Shown here: positions 1 to 7,274 of the stretch, piece by piece | Numbering within the stretch: position 1 is the first letter of the stretch | Layout: each line of letters begins with the position of its first letter | NCBI GenBank assembly: GCA_021807585.1 | Contig: JAKBCQ010000116.1 | Coordinates: 1 to 7,333 of the forward strand | From: Planctomycetota bacterium | Lineage (GTDB): Bacteria; Planctomycetota; Planctomycetia; Isosphaerales; Isosphaeraceae | Length of the DNA: 7,333 nucleotides | Reading direction: 5' to 3' | The notes under the pieces: generated by a model | What the model was told of the DNA's origin: nothing | The model's database searches: none | The model's input: the letters and a program-made list of their open reading frames with translations, nothing else | Program-made: the position numbers and the translations under genes

Positions 1-1
1 C

Positions 2-1063
2 GCCGCAAACAAAACAAGAGAAACACATATTTTAATTAAAGGGAATTTTTTGACTCCGGGAGAGAAAGTCGAAGCCGAGGTTCCGAGGGCGTTTCATCGT
101 CTTCCCGCGGTCGCCCCGTCGAATCGGCTGGGGCTGGCGTATTGGCTTGTCGATCGCGAGAATCCGTTGACCGCGCGGGTTGCGGTGAATCGCTACTGGG
201 CGCGGTTTTTCGGCTCGGGGATCGTCGAGACCGAGGAGGATTTTGGTACGCAGGGAGATCCTCCCGCGTCTCTCGATCTGCTCGACGATCTGGCTCTCGA
301 ATATCAGGAACACGGTTGGGATACGAAGGCGATCATGAAGATGATCGTTATGTCGGCGACATATCGGCAATCGTCGGTTGCGACATCGGGGCGGATCGAC
401 CGTGACCCGCGGAACCGGCTTTTATCGCACGCTCCGCGGTTTCGGCTCGACGCCGAGACGGTGCGCGATCAGGCGCTCGCGTTGGGGGGCGTATTGAGCC
501 GAAAGATGTTCGGTCCGTCGGTGTTTCCGCCGCAACCCGACGGTTTGTGGCAGGCGGCGTTCAACGGTCAGCGGACGTGGGCGACGAGCGCCGGGGAGGA
601 TCGACATCGGCGCGGGATTTACACATTTTGGCGGAGGACGGTTCCGTATCCGTCGATGGCGGTTTTCGACGCGCCGAGCCGCGAGGTTTGCACGAGCAGG
701 CGGTTTCATACGAACACGCCGCTGCAGGCGCTCGTGACGCTGAACGATCCCGTCTACTTTGAGGCGGCGCAGGGTTTGGCGCGGCGGATCGTTCGCGAGG
801 GGGGATCGTCGACCGAGGATCGGGCTCGGTTCGCGCTCAAAACGTGCCTTTGCAGGCCTGCGACCGACGCGCAGGTCGCTGAGATCGTTAAGCTTTATCG
901 TCGCGAGCTCGATCGTTTCGCGCAATCCCCCGCCGACGCGCTCGCGGTCGCGACCGAACCGATCGGCGCCGTTCCGCAAGGCTTAAACGTCGCCGAACTC
1001 GCGGCGTGGACGGTCGTTTCGAACGCGATCCTCAACCTTGACGCCGTTCTGATGCGAGGATAA
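2..1063 (+). CDS. PSD1 (DUF1553) domain protein, C-terminal part, 5' end outside window
   Basis: This is the last 353 codons of a planctomycete PSD1 protein. The reading frame is open from base 2, and the residues before the TTG at 50 (RETHILIKGNFLTPGEKVE, roughly 20-76) are the conserved lead-in to PSD1, so the TTG is internal and the gene begins upstream. Motifs in order are LTARVAVNRYW (167-199), LDAETVRDQALALGG (446-490), PSVFPPQPDGLW (515-550), YTFWRRT (620-640), FDAPSREVCT (665-694) and TNTPLQAL (710-733), ending with a conserved SNAILNLD segment. An 84-residue stretch (125-376) matches gene 3 at 54 positions by hand count. By analogy with gene 3, the missing part probably holds a signal peptide and PSCyt1/PSCyt2 haem domains, but this cannot be seen. 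No catalytic function is established for PSD1. The stop lies 4 bases before the DUF1501 gene, suggesting cotranscription and coupled translation. Confidence 0.93.
   Translation, partial: AANKTRETHILIKGNFLTPGEKVEAEVPRAFHRLPAVAPSNRLGLAYWLVDRENPLTARVAVNRYWARFFGSGIVETEEDFGTQGDPPASLDLLDDLALEYQEHGWDTKAIMKMIVMSATYRQSSVATSGRIDRDPRNRLLSHAPRFRLDAETVRDQALALGGVLSRKMFGPSVFPPQPDGLWQAAFNGQRTWATSAGEDRHRRGIYTFWRRTVPYPSMAVFDAPSREVCTSRRFHTNTPLQALVTLNDPVYFEAAQGLARRIVREGGSSTEDRARFALKTCLCRPATDAQVAEIVKLYRRELDRFAQSPADALAVATEPIGAVPQGLNVAELAAWTVVSNAILNLDAVLMRG
1056..1060 (+). promoter_or_regulatory. Ribosome binding site of first DUF1501 gene
   Basis: GAGGA lies 7 bases before the ATG at 1068, inside the last codons of the upstream PSD1 gene. 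It fixes the start of the DUF1501 gene. Its position means ribosomes ending gene 1 pass over it, which fits translational coupling. Confidence 0.75.
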
Positions 1064-1067
1064 AAAC

Positions 1068-2531
1068 ATGAACTTACATCAGCACATTACGCAATCCGAG
1101 ACGAGGCGTTGGTTCCTCAAGCGGTCGGCGACGGGTTTGGGGTCGATTGCGCTCGCGGCGTTGCTTGAGCGCGAGGGGCTTGCCGCGGGGCGTGCGCCGC
1201 GCGGCGGCGCGAATCCGCTCGCGCCCAAACTCCCCTCGCATCCCGCGCGGGCCAAGCACGTTATCTATTTGCATATGTCGGGGGGGCCTCCCCAGCAGGA
1301 TCTCTTCGATTACAAGCCGGCGCTCGTTAAGCACAACATGGAGGATTGTCCCGAAGAGCTGTTAAAAGGGAGGCGATTCGCGTTCATCAAGGGGCGCCCC
1401 AAGCTTTTAGGAACGCCGTATAAGTTTATCAACAGAGGTCAAAATGGAACGCTCGTGAGCGAGCTGTTGCCCGAGATCGGTTCGCTCGTCGATATGACGA
1501 CGATCATCAAATCGATGAAGACCGATCAATTCAATCACGCCCCCGCGGAGCTGTTGTTGTTCACGGGGAATGCGCGGTCGGGGGGCGCGTCGATGGGTTC
1601 GTGGGCGACGTACGGTTTGGGGTCCGAGAACGACGATCTCCCTGGATATGTGGTGATGATTAGTGGAGGGACCGATCCCACGGGGGGCAAGGGGCTCTGG
1701 AGCACGGGTTTTTTGCCGACGATTTATCAGGGGGTTCAGTGCCGGACGGTCGGCGATCCGATTTTGTACGCGTCGAATCCGAAGGGGATCTCGCGTGACG
1801 ATCGCCGTCGCGGGCTCGATGCGCTCCGCGCGCTCAACGAGGCCGAGCTCGCCGAATTCGGCGATCCCGAGACGCTCACGCGTATCGGGCAATATGAACT
1901 TGCGTTTCGGATGCAGATGTCGGTTCCCGAGGTGACGGATTTGCGCAACGAGCCCCCCCGCGTGCTCGAACGATACGGAGCGAAGCCGGGGACGGGATCT
2001 TTCGCGAACAATTGTTTATCGGCAAGGCGATTGGTCGAGCGCGGCGTTCGGTTCGTGCAACTGTTCGATTGGGGCTGGGATACGCACGGAACGGGGGCGG
2101 GGGACGACATCGTCAATCAACTTCCAAAGAAATGTAAAGATATCGATCGACCGATCGCGGCGCTGTTGCGCGATCTCGACGAGCGCGGGCTGCTTGACGA
2201 AACGCTCGTCGTCTGGGGGGGGGAGTTCGGGAGGACTTCGATGAACGAGGCGCGGGGAGGTTCGAAATTTCTCGGCAGGGATCATCACCCCGATTGTTTT
2301 ACGATCTGGCTCGCGGGGGCCGGCATCAAGCGCGGGTTCACGCTCGGATCGACCGACGAACTCGGCTATTCGATCGTCGACGGTGAGACGACCGTGCGCG
2401 ACCTTCAGGCGACGATTCTTCACCTGCTCGGCCTCGACCCTTATCGCTTCAGTTATCCGTTCCAGGGGCTTGAACAACGGCTGATCGGTCCCGAAGGGGA
2501 CGCCAAGATCCGCAAGGAAATCCTCGTATGA
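1068..2531 (+). CDS. DUF1501 family protein, Tat-exported (copy 1)
   Basis: A 487-residue, full-length DUF1501 protein, a family related in fold to alkaline phosphatases and sulfatases (recalled clan membership, not tested here). The N-terminus has a twin-arginine signal: TRRWFLK at residues 12-18, then a hydrophobic run to about residue 33, so the protein should be exported folded through Tat. Conserved blocks are HMSGGPPQQDLFDYKP (69-84), FNHAPAELLLFTGN (155-168), GSWATYGLGSEN (177-188), GWDTHG (336-341), WGGEFGRT (383-390) and GRDHHPDCF (403-411). The Asp/His residues in the last blocks are likely metal ligands by analogy with the superfamily. It ends with FSYPFQGLEQRLIGPEGD and a short basic tail, which differs from copy 2. 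The ATG is supported by GAGGA 7 bases upstream. A run of nine Gs (2215-2223) falls in the WGGE codons. Substrate unknown; partnership with the adjacent PSD1 protein is inferred from gene order. Confidence 0.93.
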   Translation: MNLHQHITQSETRRWFLKRSATGLGSIALAALLEREGLAAGRAPRGGANPLAPKLPSHPARAKHVIYLHMSGGPPQQDLFDYKPALVKHNMEDCPEELLKGRRFAFIKGRPKLLGTPYKFINRGQNGTLVSELLPEIGSLVDMTTIIKSMKTDQFNHAPAELLLFTGNARSGGASMGSWATYGLGSENDDLPGYVVMISGGTDPTGGKGLWSTGFLPTIYQGVQCRTVGDPILYASNPKGISRDDRRRGLDALRALNEAELAEFGDPETLTRIGQYELAFRMQMSVPEVTDLRNEPPRVLERYGAKPGTGSFANNCLSARRLVERGVRFVQLFDWGWDTHGTGAGDDIVNQLPKKCKDIDRPIAALLRDLDERGLLDETLVVWGGEFGRTSMNEARGGSKFLGRDHHPDCFTIWLAGAGIKRGFTLGSTDELGYSIVDGETTVRDLQATILHLLGLDPYRFSYPFQGLEQRLIGPEGDAKIRKEILV

Positions 2532-2551
2532 AAATGATCTTAAATCGGTAA
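2528..2551 (+). other. Possible 7-codon reading frame overlapping the DUF1501 stop
   Basis: An ATG overlaps the TGA of the DUF1501 gene as ATGA and opens a frame reading MKMILNR before TAA at 2549-2551. AAGGA (2514-2518) lies 9 bases upstream, a workable ribosome-binding distance. It could be a leader peptide upstream of gene 3, the remnant of a formerly coupled gene start, or chance; chance is the default reading for seven codons. Confidence 0.15.
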
Positions 2552-2558
2552 TAAACGA

Positions 2559-2576
2559 CTCCTCGCGGGCGGGGAG
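2559..2576 (+). promoter_or_regulatory. GC-rich hairpin in the intergenic gap
   Basis: CTCCTCG (2559-2565) can pair with CGGGGAG (2570-2576) across a CGGG loop, giving seven pairs of which one is a T/G wobble. No T-run follows, so it is not a standard intrinsic terminator. It could stabilise or process the mRNA between genes 2 and 3, or mask part of the purine-rich tract beside it. Function is inferred only from position. Confidence 0.35.
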
Positions 2577-2632
2577 GGAGGAAGACGAAACCGGGACGAC
2601 CGATGACTTCGAGAAAAATGATTCGATACCGC

Positions 2633-2636
2633 GGAG
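2633..2636 (+). promoter_or_regulatory. Ribosome binding site favouring the ATG at 2645
   Basis: GGAG sits 8 bases before the ATG at 2645. The upstream in-frame ATG at 2603 has its nearest strong purine tract (ending 2584) 18 bases away, which is too far for normal initiation. Starting at 2645 also leaves a compact, ordinary signal peptide. Confidence 0.55.
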
Positions 2637-2644
2637 ACCGAACG

Positions 2645-5600
2645 ATGATGCGATACGGAATGAGATCGGCTCGAATGATCGCGTGTGGAATTCTAACGTT
2701 TTGGGCGATCGGCTTGGCGGCGGGCGCCGCGTTCGCGGCGGGACCCGACGCGGGGAAGAAGCTCGATTACGCGCGCGACGTGCGGCCGATCCTTTCGGAC
2801 AATTGTTTCGCGTGTCACGGGCCCGACGCCAAGGCGAGGAAGGCCGAGTTGCGGCTCGACCGCAAGAACGACGCGTTCCGCGATCGCGACGGCTACGCGG
2901 TGATCGTTCCCGGCGATATCGACGCGAGCGCGATCGTCGAACGACTCAAAACCGACGATAAAAGTTTGCTCATGCCTCCCAAGAAATTCGGCAAGACGCT
3001 CAAGAAAGAACAGATTGAAACGATCGAGCGGTGGATCGCGCAGGGGGCGTCGTGGAAGGATCACTGGTCGTTCGTCGCTCCCGAGAAAACGCCGATTCCC
3101 GCGGTCAAGAATCCGTCGTGGCCCAAGGACTCGATCGATTCGTATATCCTGGCTCGGCTCGAGGCCGAGGGGCTTTCGCCGAGCCCCGAGGCCGATAAGA
3201 CCGAGCTCATTCGCCGCGTCACGCTCGATTTAACGGGGCTGCCGCCGACTTTGGGCGAGATCGACGCGTTCCTCGCGGATTCGGCGTCTAATGCCTATGA
3301 AAAAGTGGTTGATCGTTTGCTGGCGTCGCCCCGCCACGGCGAGAGGCTTGCGCGCGATTGGCTCGACGCGGCGCGGTACGGCGACACCCACGGCCTTCAT
3401 CTCGATAATTACCGCGAGATCTGGCCGTATCGCGATTGGGTAATCAAAGCATTTAATAATAATATGCCTTATGATGCGTTTATCGTCGCGCAGCTCGCGG
3501 GGGACCTCGTTCCCGATAGCACTTTGGACAAAAAGACCGCGACGGGGTTCATCCGCGGCCACGTGACGACGAGCGAGGGGGGTTCGATCGACGAAGAGGT
3601 ATATGTTCGCAATATTATCGATCGAGTCGAGACGACGGGAACGGTTTTCATGGGGCTGACGATCGGCTGCGCGCGATGTCATGATCATAAATATGATCCG
3701 ATTTCCACGAAGAATTTTTATCAGATGTTCGCGTATTTCAACAACGGCGAGGAGGGACCGCTCGACGGCAATTCGGCGAAGCCCGCTCCCGTGATCAAGG
3801 TTCCGTCGGCCGAGCAAACCGCGGCGCTCGCGGGTTTTGATCGCGAGATCGCCGCGACGAGGGGTGAGATCAAGAGCGCCGCGGCTTCGTTCCCCTACGA
3901 CGAGACGGTCGATGCGACCGCGCGAGAGATCATCGAACGGCGCGATTACGTATGGATCGACGACGCCGTTCCCAGGGGGGCGAAGACCGACGAGGGGGGT
4001 GCGAATCGACCGTGGACGTTCGTGTCGAATCCGGCTTATCCGGTCGCAAGCGGCGTGCGCGCGGTGCGCGGCGTTTCAAAAGAGTTAAGTCAATTCGTGT
4101 TCACGCAAGCCGCCGAACCTTTGAAGGTCGGCGAGGGAGACGTTTTCTTTGCGTATGTGTTTATTGATCCGCTCGATCCTCCCCGCGAGGTGATGCTTCA
4201 GTGGTACACGACGGGTTGGCTGCACCGCGCGTATTGGGGCGAGAACGCGATCGCGTGGGGAAAAGACGGCACGGGGGAACGGCGTCGCGCGGGGGAGAGG
4301 CCCGCTTCGGGCAAGTGGGTTCGACTCGAGGTCGCCGCGGCCGATCTGGGAATCAAGCCGGGGACGACGATCTCGGGTTGGGCGTTCACGCAACAAGGGG
4401 GGACGGTGCTTTGGGACCGCGCGGGGATCGAAACATGGACGCCTCAAGCGGGTCAAACGTATGATTCGCTTTCGAGTTGGGTGCTATCGCGCCGCGCCGT
4501 CAAAGGCGAGGGGCTACCCGCCGAGATCCGCGCGATCGTCGATCTTTCTCGTGATAAACGATCGCCGGAACAACACAAACAATTACGCGATTACTTCATT
4601 GAGCATGCTTATGTAAAATCTCGAGCGGCGCTTGAACCGTTGATCGCCAAGCTCGCTAAAATTGAAGACGAGCGAAGGAGGCTCGACGAATCGATTCCGA
4701 CGACGCTCGTATTCAGCGAGCGGAAGGAGATAAAACCCGCTTATATTTTGGAGCGGGGCGAGTACGATCGGAAGCGCGACAAGGTCGATCGGGCGACGCC
4801 CGAGTTTCTCCCTCCTTCGCCGAGCGACGCTCCTAAAGATAGACTTGGACTGGCGCGTTGGCTTGTTTCGCGCGAACATCCGTTGACCGCTCGGGTGGAG
4901 GTGAATCGGTTGTGGCGGATCGTTTTCGGTACGGGGCTCGTGAAAACCGCGGAGGATTTCGGATCTCAGGGGGAGCCTCCAAGCCATCCCGAGCTGCTCG
5001 ATCGGCTCGCGGTCGAGTTTCGCGAGCTGGGGTGGGATATCAAGAAAATCCTCAAGCGGATTGTGATGACGGCGACATACAAGCAAACGTCGAAAATCAC
5101 GCGCGATCGACTCGCCAAGGATCCCGCGGATCGGCTGTTATCGCGCGCTCCGAGGTATCGGCTCGACGCCGAGACGATTCGCGACCAGGCTCTCGCTCTC
5201 GGCGGGCTTTTGGTCGAAAAGATCGGCGGGCCGAGCGTCAAGCCTCCTCAACCTCCTGGTCTTTGGAGCGCCGTGGCTTATGTGGGGAGCAACACGGGTC
5301 GATTCGTCGCCGATACCGAACCCGCCAAGATTTATCGCAGAAGTATGTACACGTTTTGGAAGCGCACTTCGCCTCCTCCGCAGATGACGGCGTTCGACGC
5401 GCCTTCGCGGGAGACGTGCACGGTGCGTCGCGAGCGGACGAACACGCCGCTTCAGGCGCTTTTGTTGATGAACGAGAAGCAATTTCTGGAGGCTTCGCGG
5501 GGTTTGGCCGAGCGCTCGTTCCGCGAGGGGGGAAAGGGCGCCGCCGAGCGGATCGCGTGGATGTTCCGGGTTGCGACGGCGCGGAATCCCGAGGGGGACG

Positions 5601-5791
5601 AACTTTCCGAACTCGTTCGTGAATACAACGATCATATGGGGCGATTCGTCAAAGACTTTGACTCGGCGCGGAAGCTCGTTTCGGCGGCGGGGGGTTCGCG
5701 CGATTCGGCGATCGACGCCGCCGAGCTCGCCTCGACGACTCTTGTTTCCAATCTGATCCTCAATCTCGACGAAGTCGTTTCCAAAGAATAA
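2645..5791 (+). CDS. PSCyt1-PSCyt2-PSD1 protein, putative dihaem c-type cytochrome-like exported protein
   Basis: A 1048-residue protein if started at 2645 (1062 from 2603). Residues 1-31 form a Sec-type signal peptide with a likely cut after AFA, which suits periplasmic haem attachment. PSCyt1 (about 40-136) has CFACH (C54, C57, H58) and LMPP, whose M110 is the probable second axial haem ligand. PSCyt2 (about 162-370) has FNNNMPYDAF and ends at a second site, CARCHDHKYDPI (C342, C345, H346). A beta-sandwich-like region (about 435-596) contains MLQWYTTGWLHRAYWGEN and GKWVRLEV, and may bind a ligand or sugar. PSD1 (about 686-1046) has PSVKPPQPPGLW and TNTPLQAL. The mature chain has only five cysteines: the four haem-site ones and C925. 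Haem binding is predicted from motifs; reaction and substrate are unknown. It is followed after 22 bases by a DUF1501 gene, its likely partner. Confidence covers the gene and domain family, not the function. Confidence 0.93.
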   Translation: MMRYGMRSARMIACGILTFWAIGLAAGAAFAAGPDAGKKLDYARDVRPILSDNCFACHGPDAKARKAELRLDRKNDAFRDRDGYAVIVPGDIDASAIVERLKTDDKSLLMPPKKFGKTLKKEQIETIERWIAQGASWKDHWSFVAPEKTPIPAVKNPSWPKDSIDSYILARLEAEGLSPSPEADKTELIRRVTLDLTGLPPTLGEIDAFLADSASNAYEKVVDRLLASPRHGERLARDWLDAARYGDTHGLHLDNYREIWPYRDWVIKAFNNNMPYDAFIVAQLAGDLVPDSTLDKKTATGFIRGHVTTSEGGSIDEEVYVRNIIDRVETTGTVFMGLTIGCARCHDHKYDPISTKNFYQMFAYFNNGEEGPLDGNSAKPAPVIKVPSAEQTAALAGFDREIAATRGEIKSAAASFPYDETVDATAREIIERRDYVWIDDAVPRGAKTDEGGANRPWTFVSNPAYPVASGVRAVRGVSKELSQFVFTQAAEPLKVGEGDVFFAYVFIDPLDPPREVMLQWYTTGWLHRAYWGENAIAWGKDGTGERRRAGERPASGKWVRLEVAAADLGIKPGTTISGWAFTQQGGTVLWDRAGIETWTPQAGQTYDSLSSWVLSRRAVKGEGLPAEIRAIVDLSRDKRSPEQHKQLRDYFIEHAYVKSRAALEPLIAKLAKIEDERRRLDESIPTTLVFSERKEIKPAYILERGEYDRKRDKVDRATPEFLPPSPSDAPKDRLGLARWLVSREHPLTARVEVNRLWRIVFGTGLVKTAEDFGSQGEPPSHPELLDRLAVEFRELGWDIKKILKRIVMTATYKQTSKITRDRLAKDPADRLLSRAPRYRLDAETIRDQALALGGLLVEKIGGPSVKPPQPPGLWSAVAYVGSNTGRFVADTEPAKIYRRSMYTFWKRTSPPPQMTAFDAPSRETCTVRRERTNTPLQALLLMNEKQFLEASRGLAERSFREGGKGAAERIAWMFRVATARNPEGDELSELVREYNDHMGRFVKDFDSARKLVSAAGGSRDSAIDAAELASTTLVSNLILNLDEVVSKE

Positions 5792-5800
5792 CGATCGATT

Positions 5801-5804
5801 GGAG
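5801..5804 (+). promoter_or_regulatory. Ribosome binding site of second DUF1501 gene
   Basis: GGAG lies 9 bases before the ATG at 5814 and supports that start over the in-frame TTG at 5808, which would leave only 3 bases. The 22-base gap after gene 3 holds nothing else recognisable, consistent with cotranscription. Confidence 0.7.
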
Positions 5805-5813
5805 TGATTGAAC

Positions 5814-7274
5814 ATGAATCCGTTTGACGAACACGCAAAAGCTCTCACACGCAGGCATTTCTTTGCGCAAGGCGCGGTCGGTCTGGGGGGCGCCGCGCTG
5901 TCGTCTTTGCTCGCCGATCGCGGGGTTGCGGCTTCGGTCGAGGCGCGTCGCGGCGGCCTTCCCGAACTTCCCAATTTCGCCCCCAAGGCCAAAAGGGCGA
6001 TTTATTTGTTTATGAACGGCGGACCGTCGCAGATGGATCTGTTCGATTACAAGCCGAAGCTGAACGATTTGTTCGACAAGGATCTTCCCGAATCGATCCG
6101 CAACGGTCAGCGATTGACGACGATGACGAGCGGACAGACGCGGTTTCCGATCGCGCCTTCGCGGTATAAGTTCGCGCGTTACGGCAAATCGGGGGCGTGG
6201 GTGAGCGAGCTGTTGCCGTACACGGCGCGGATCGTCGACGACATCGCGATCGTCAAGACGATCAACACCGAGGCGATCAATCATGATCCCGCGGTTACAT
6301 ATATTTGCACGGGCAATCAGCTTCCGGGTCGACCGAGTTTGGGATCGTGGCTGAGTTACGGGCTCGGGAGCGAGAACGAGAATTTACCCGCGTTCGTCGT
6401 GATGACGGCTTCCTGGACGGGGCGGAAGGACGCGCAGGCGATTTACAATCGATTGTGGAGCGCCGGTTTTTTGCCGAGCAAACATCAAGGCGTGGCGCTT
6501 CGTTCAAGCGGCGATCCGGTGTTGTTTTTGACCGATCCGGCGGGGGTCGATTCGGCGACGCGGCGGCGGATGCTCGACGCGCTGGCGCGGCTCAACCGGA
6601 AGCACTTCGACCTTGTGGGCGATCCTGAAACTCAAACGCGCATCGCGCAATATGAGATGGCGTATCGAATGCAGACATCTGTACCCGAGTTGACGAACAT
6701 CGCGGGAGAGACGAAGGAGACGTTCGAGCTTTACGGGCCCGACGTGCACAAGCCCGGGACGTTCGCTGCGAGCTGTTTATTGGCGCGCCGGCTCGTCGAG
6801 CGCGGCGTCCGGTTCGTCCAGATTTTTCATCGCGGCTGGGATCAGCACGGCAATATCGCGGGGGATCTTCCCAAGCAATGTCATGACGTCGATCAGCCTT
6901 CCTACGCGCTCATCACCGATCTTAAACGGCGCGGATTGCTCGACGACACGCTGGTGATCTGGGGAGGCGAATTCGGCCGGACGATCTACTGCCAGGGGGC
7001 GCTTTCCAAAGAGAATTACGGCCGCGATCATCACCCGCGTTGCTTCACGGTATGGATGGCGGGGGGCGGGATCAAACCGGGGATCGTCCACGGAGAAACC
7101 GACGATTTCTCATACAATGTTATTCAAGATCCTGTACATATTCATGAAATGAATGCGACGATTCTCAATCGGTTGGGGATCGATCACTGGCGTTTCACCT
7201 ACAAATATCAGGGCGCGGACATGCGGTTGACGGGGGTCGAGCGGCGCGAGCCGGTGAAGGCGTTGTTCGCGTGA
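5814..7274 (+). CDS. DUF1501 family protein, Tat-exported (copy 2)
   Basis: A 486-residue, full-length DUF1501 protein. The ATG at 5814 is chosen over the TTG two codons upstream because GGAG is 9 bases before the ATG. The twin-arginine signal is TRRHFF (residues 12-17) followed by a small-residue hydrophobic run to about residue 33, so export folded through Tat is expected. Conserved blocks are [16 protein letters not shown] (66-81), [14 protein letters not shown] (155-168), [17 protein letters not shown] (172-188), GWDQHGN (341-347), WGGEFGRT (383-390) and GRDHHPRCF (403-411). In residues 352-390 it matches copy 1 at 27 of 39 positions by hand count, so the two are old paralogues. It differs in GWDQH versus GWDTH and in its tail ([14 protein letters not shown]). 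The fold is alkaline-phosphatase-like by family knowledge; substrate unknown. It lies 22 bases after the PSCyt/PSD1 gene, and a 32-base repeat starts at its stop codon. Confidence 0.93.
   Translation: MNPFDEHAKALTRRHFFAQGAVGLGGAALSSLLADRGVAASVEARRGGLPELPNFAPKAKRAIYLFMNGGPSQMDLFDYKPKLNDLFDKDLPESIRNGQRLTTMTSGQTRFPIAPSRYKFARYGKSGAWVSELLPYTARIVDDIAIVKTINTEAINHDPAVTYICTGNQLPGRPSLGSWLSYGLGSENENLPAFVVMTASWTGRKDAQAIYNRLWSAGFLPSKHQGVALRSSGDPVLFLTDPAGVDSATRRRMLDALARLNRKHFDLVGDPETQTRIAQYEMAYRMQTSVPELTNIAGETKETFELYGPDVHKPGTFAASCLLARRLVERGVRFVQIFHRGWDQHGNIAGDLPKQCHDVDQPSYALITDLKRRGLLDDTLVIWGGEFGRTIYCQGALSKENYGRDHHPRCFTVWMAGGGIKPGIVHGETDDFSYNVIQDPVHIHEMNATILNRLGIDHWRFTYKYQGADMRLTGVERREPVKALFA

Larger units (their letters stand above)
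2532..2644 (+). other. 113-base intergenic gap before the PSCyt/PSD1 gene
   Basis: This is the longest non-coding stretch between genes in the window. It holds an A/T-rich first part (about 2531-2557), a GC-rich hairpin (2559-2576), a purine-rich tract AGGGAGGAAG (2575-2584) and the GGAG that fits the ATG at 2645. If translation starts at 2603 instead, the gap is 71 bases. I see no convincing -35/-10 pair, but the A/T-rich part is where an internal promoter would most plausibly sit. Confidence 0.5.

Noticed and set aside
50..1063. Gene 1 as a complete 337-residue protein starting at TTG 50
   Set aside because: The frame stays open to base 2 and encodes the conserved PSD1 lead-in before the TTG, and no ribosome binding site precedes it.
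2531..2557. Promoter for gene 3
   Set aside because: The stretch is A/T-rich but no -35 and -10 pair with normal spacing is convincing.
2559..2576. Intrinsic terminator between genes 2 and 3
   Set aside because: The hairpin is followed by a purine tract instead of a T-run.
2603..2644. ATG at 2603 as the start of the PSCyt/PSD1 gene
   Set aside because: Its purine tract is 18 bases upstream and it adds a polar, basic extension before the signal peptide. Kept as an alternative, not excluded.
4858..5622. Plus-strand 254-residue open frame in another phase
   Set aside because: It lies wholly inside the conserved PSD1 coding region; its low-complexity Arg/Gly/Ser composition marks it as a shadow.
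5808..5813. TTG at 5808 as start of the second DUF1501 gene
   Set aside because: GGAG would be only 3 bases away; the ATG at 5814 has proper 9-base spacing.
5138..5992. Minus-strand 284-residue open frame
   Set aside because: It is antisense to PSD1 and the DUF1501 start, is rich in Arg/Pro as GC-rich shadow frames are, and matches no family I recognise.
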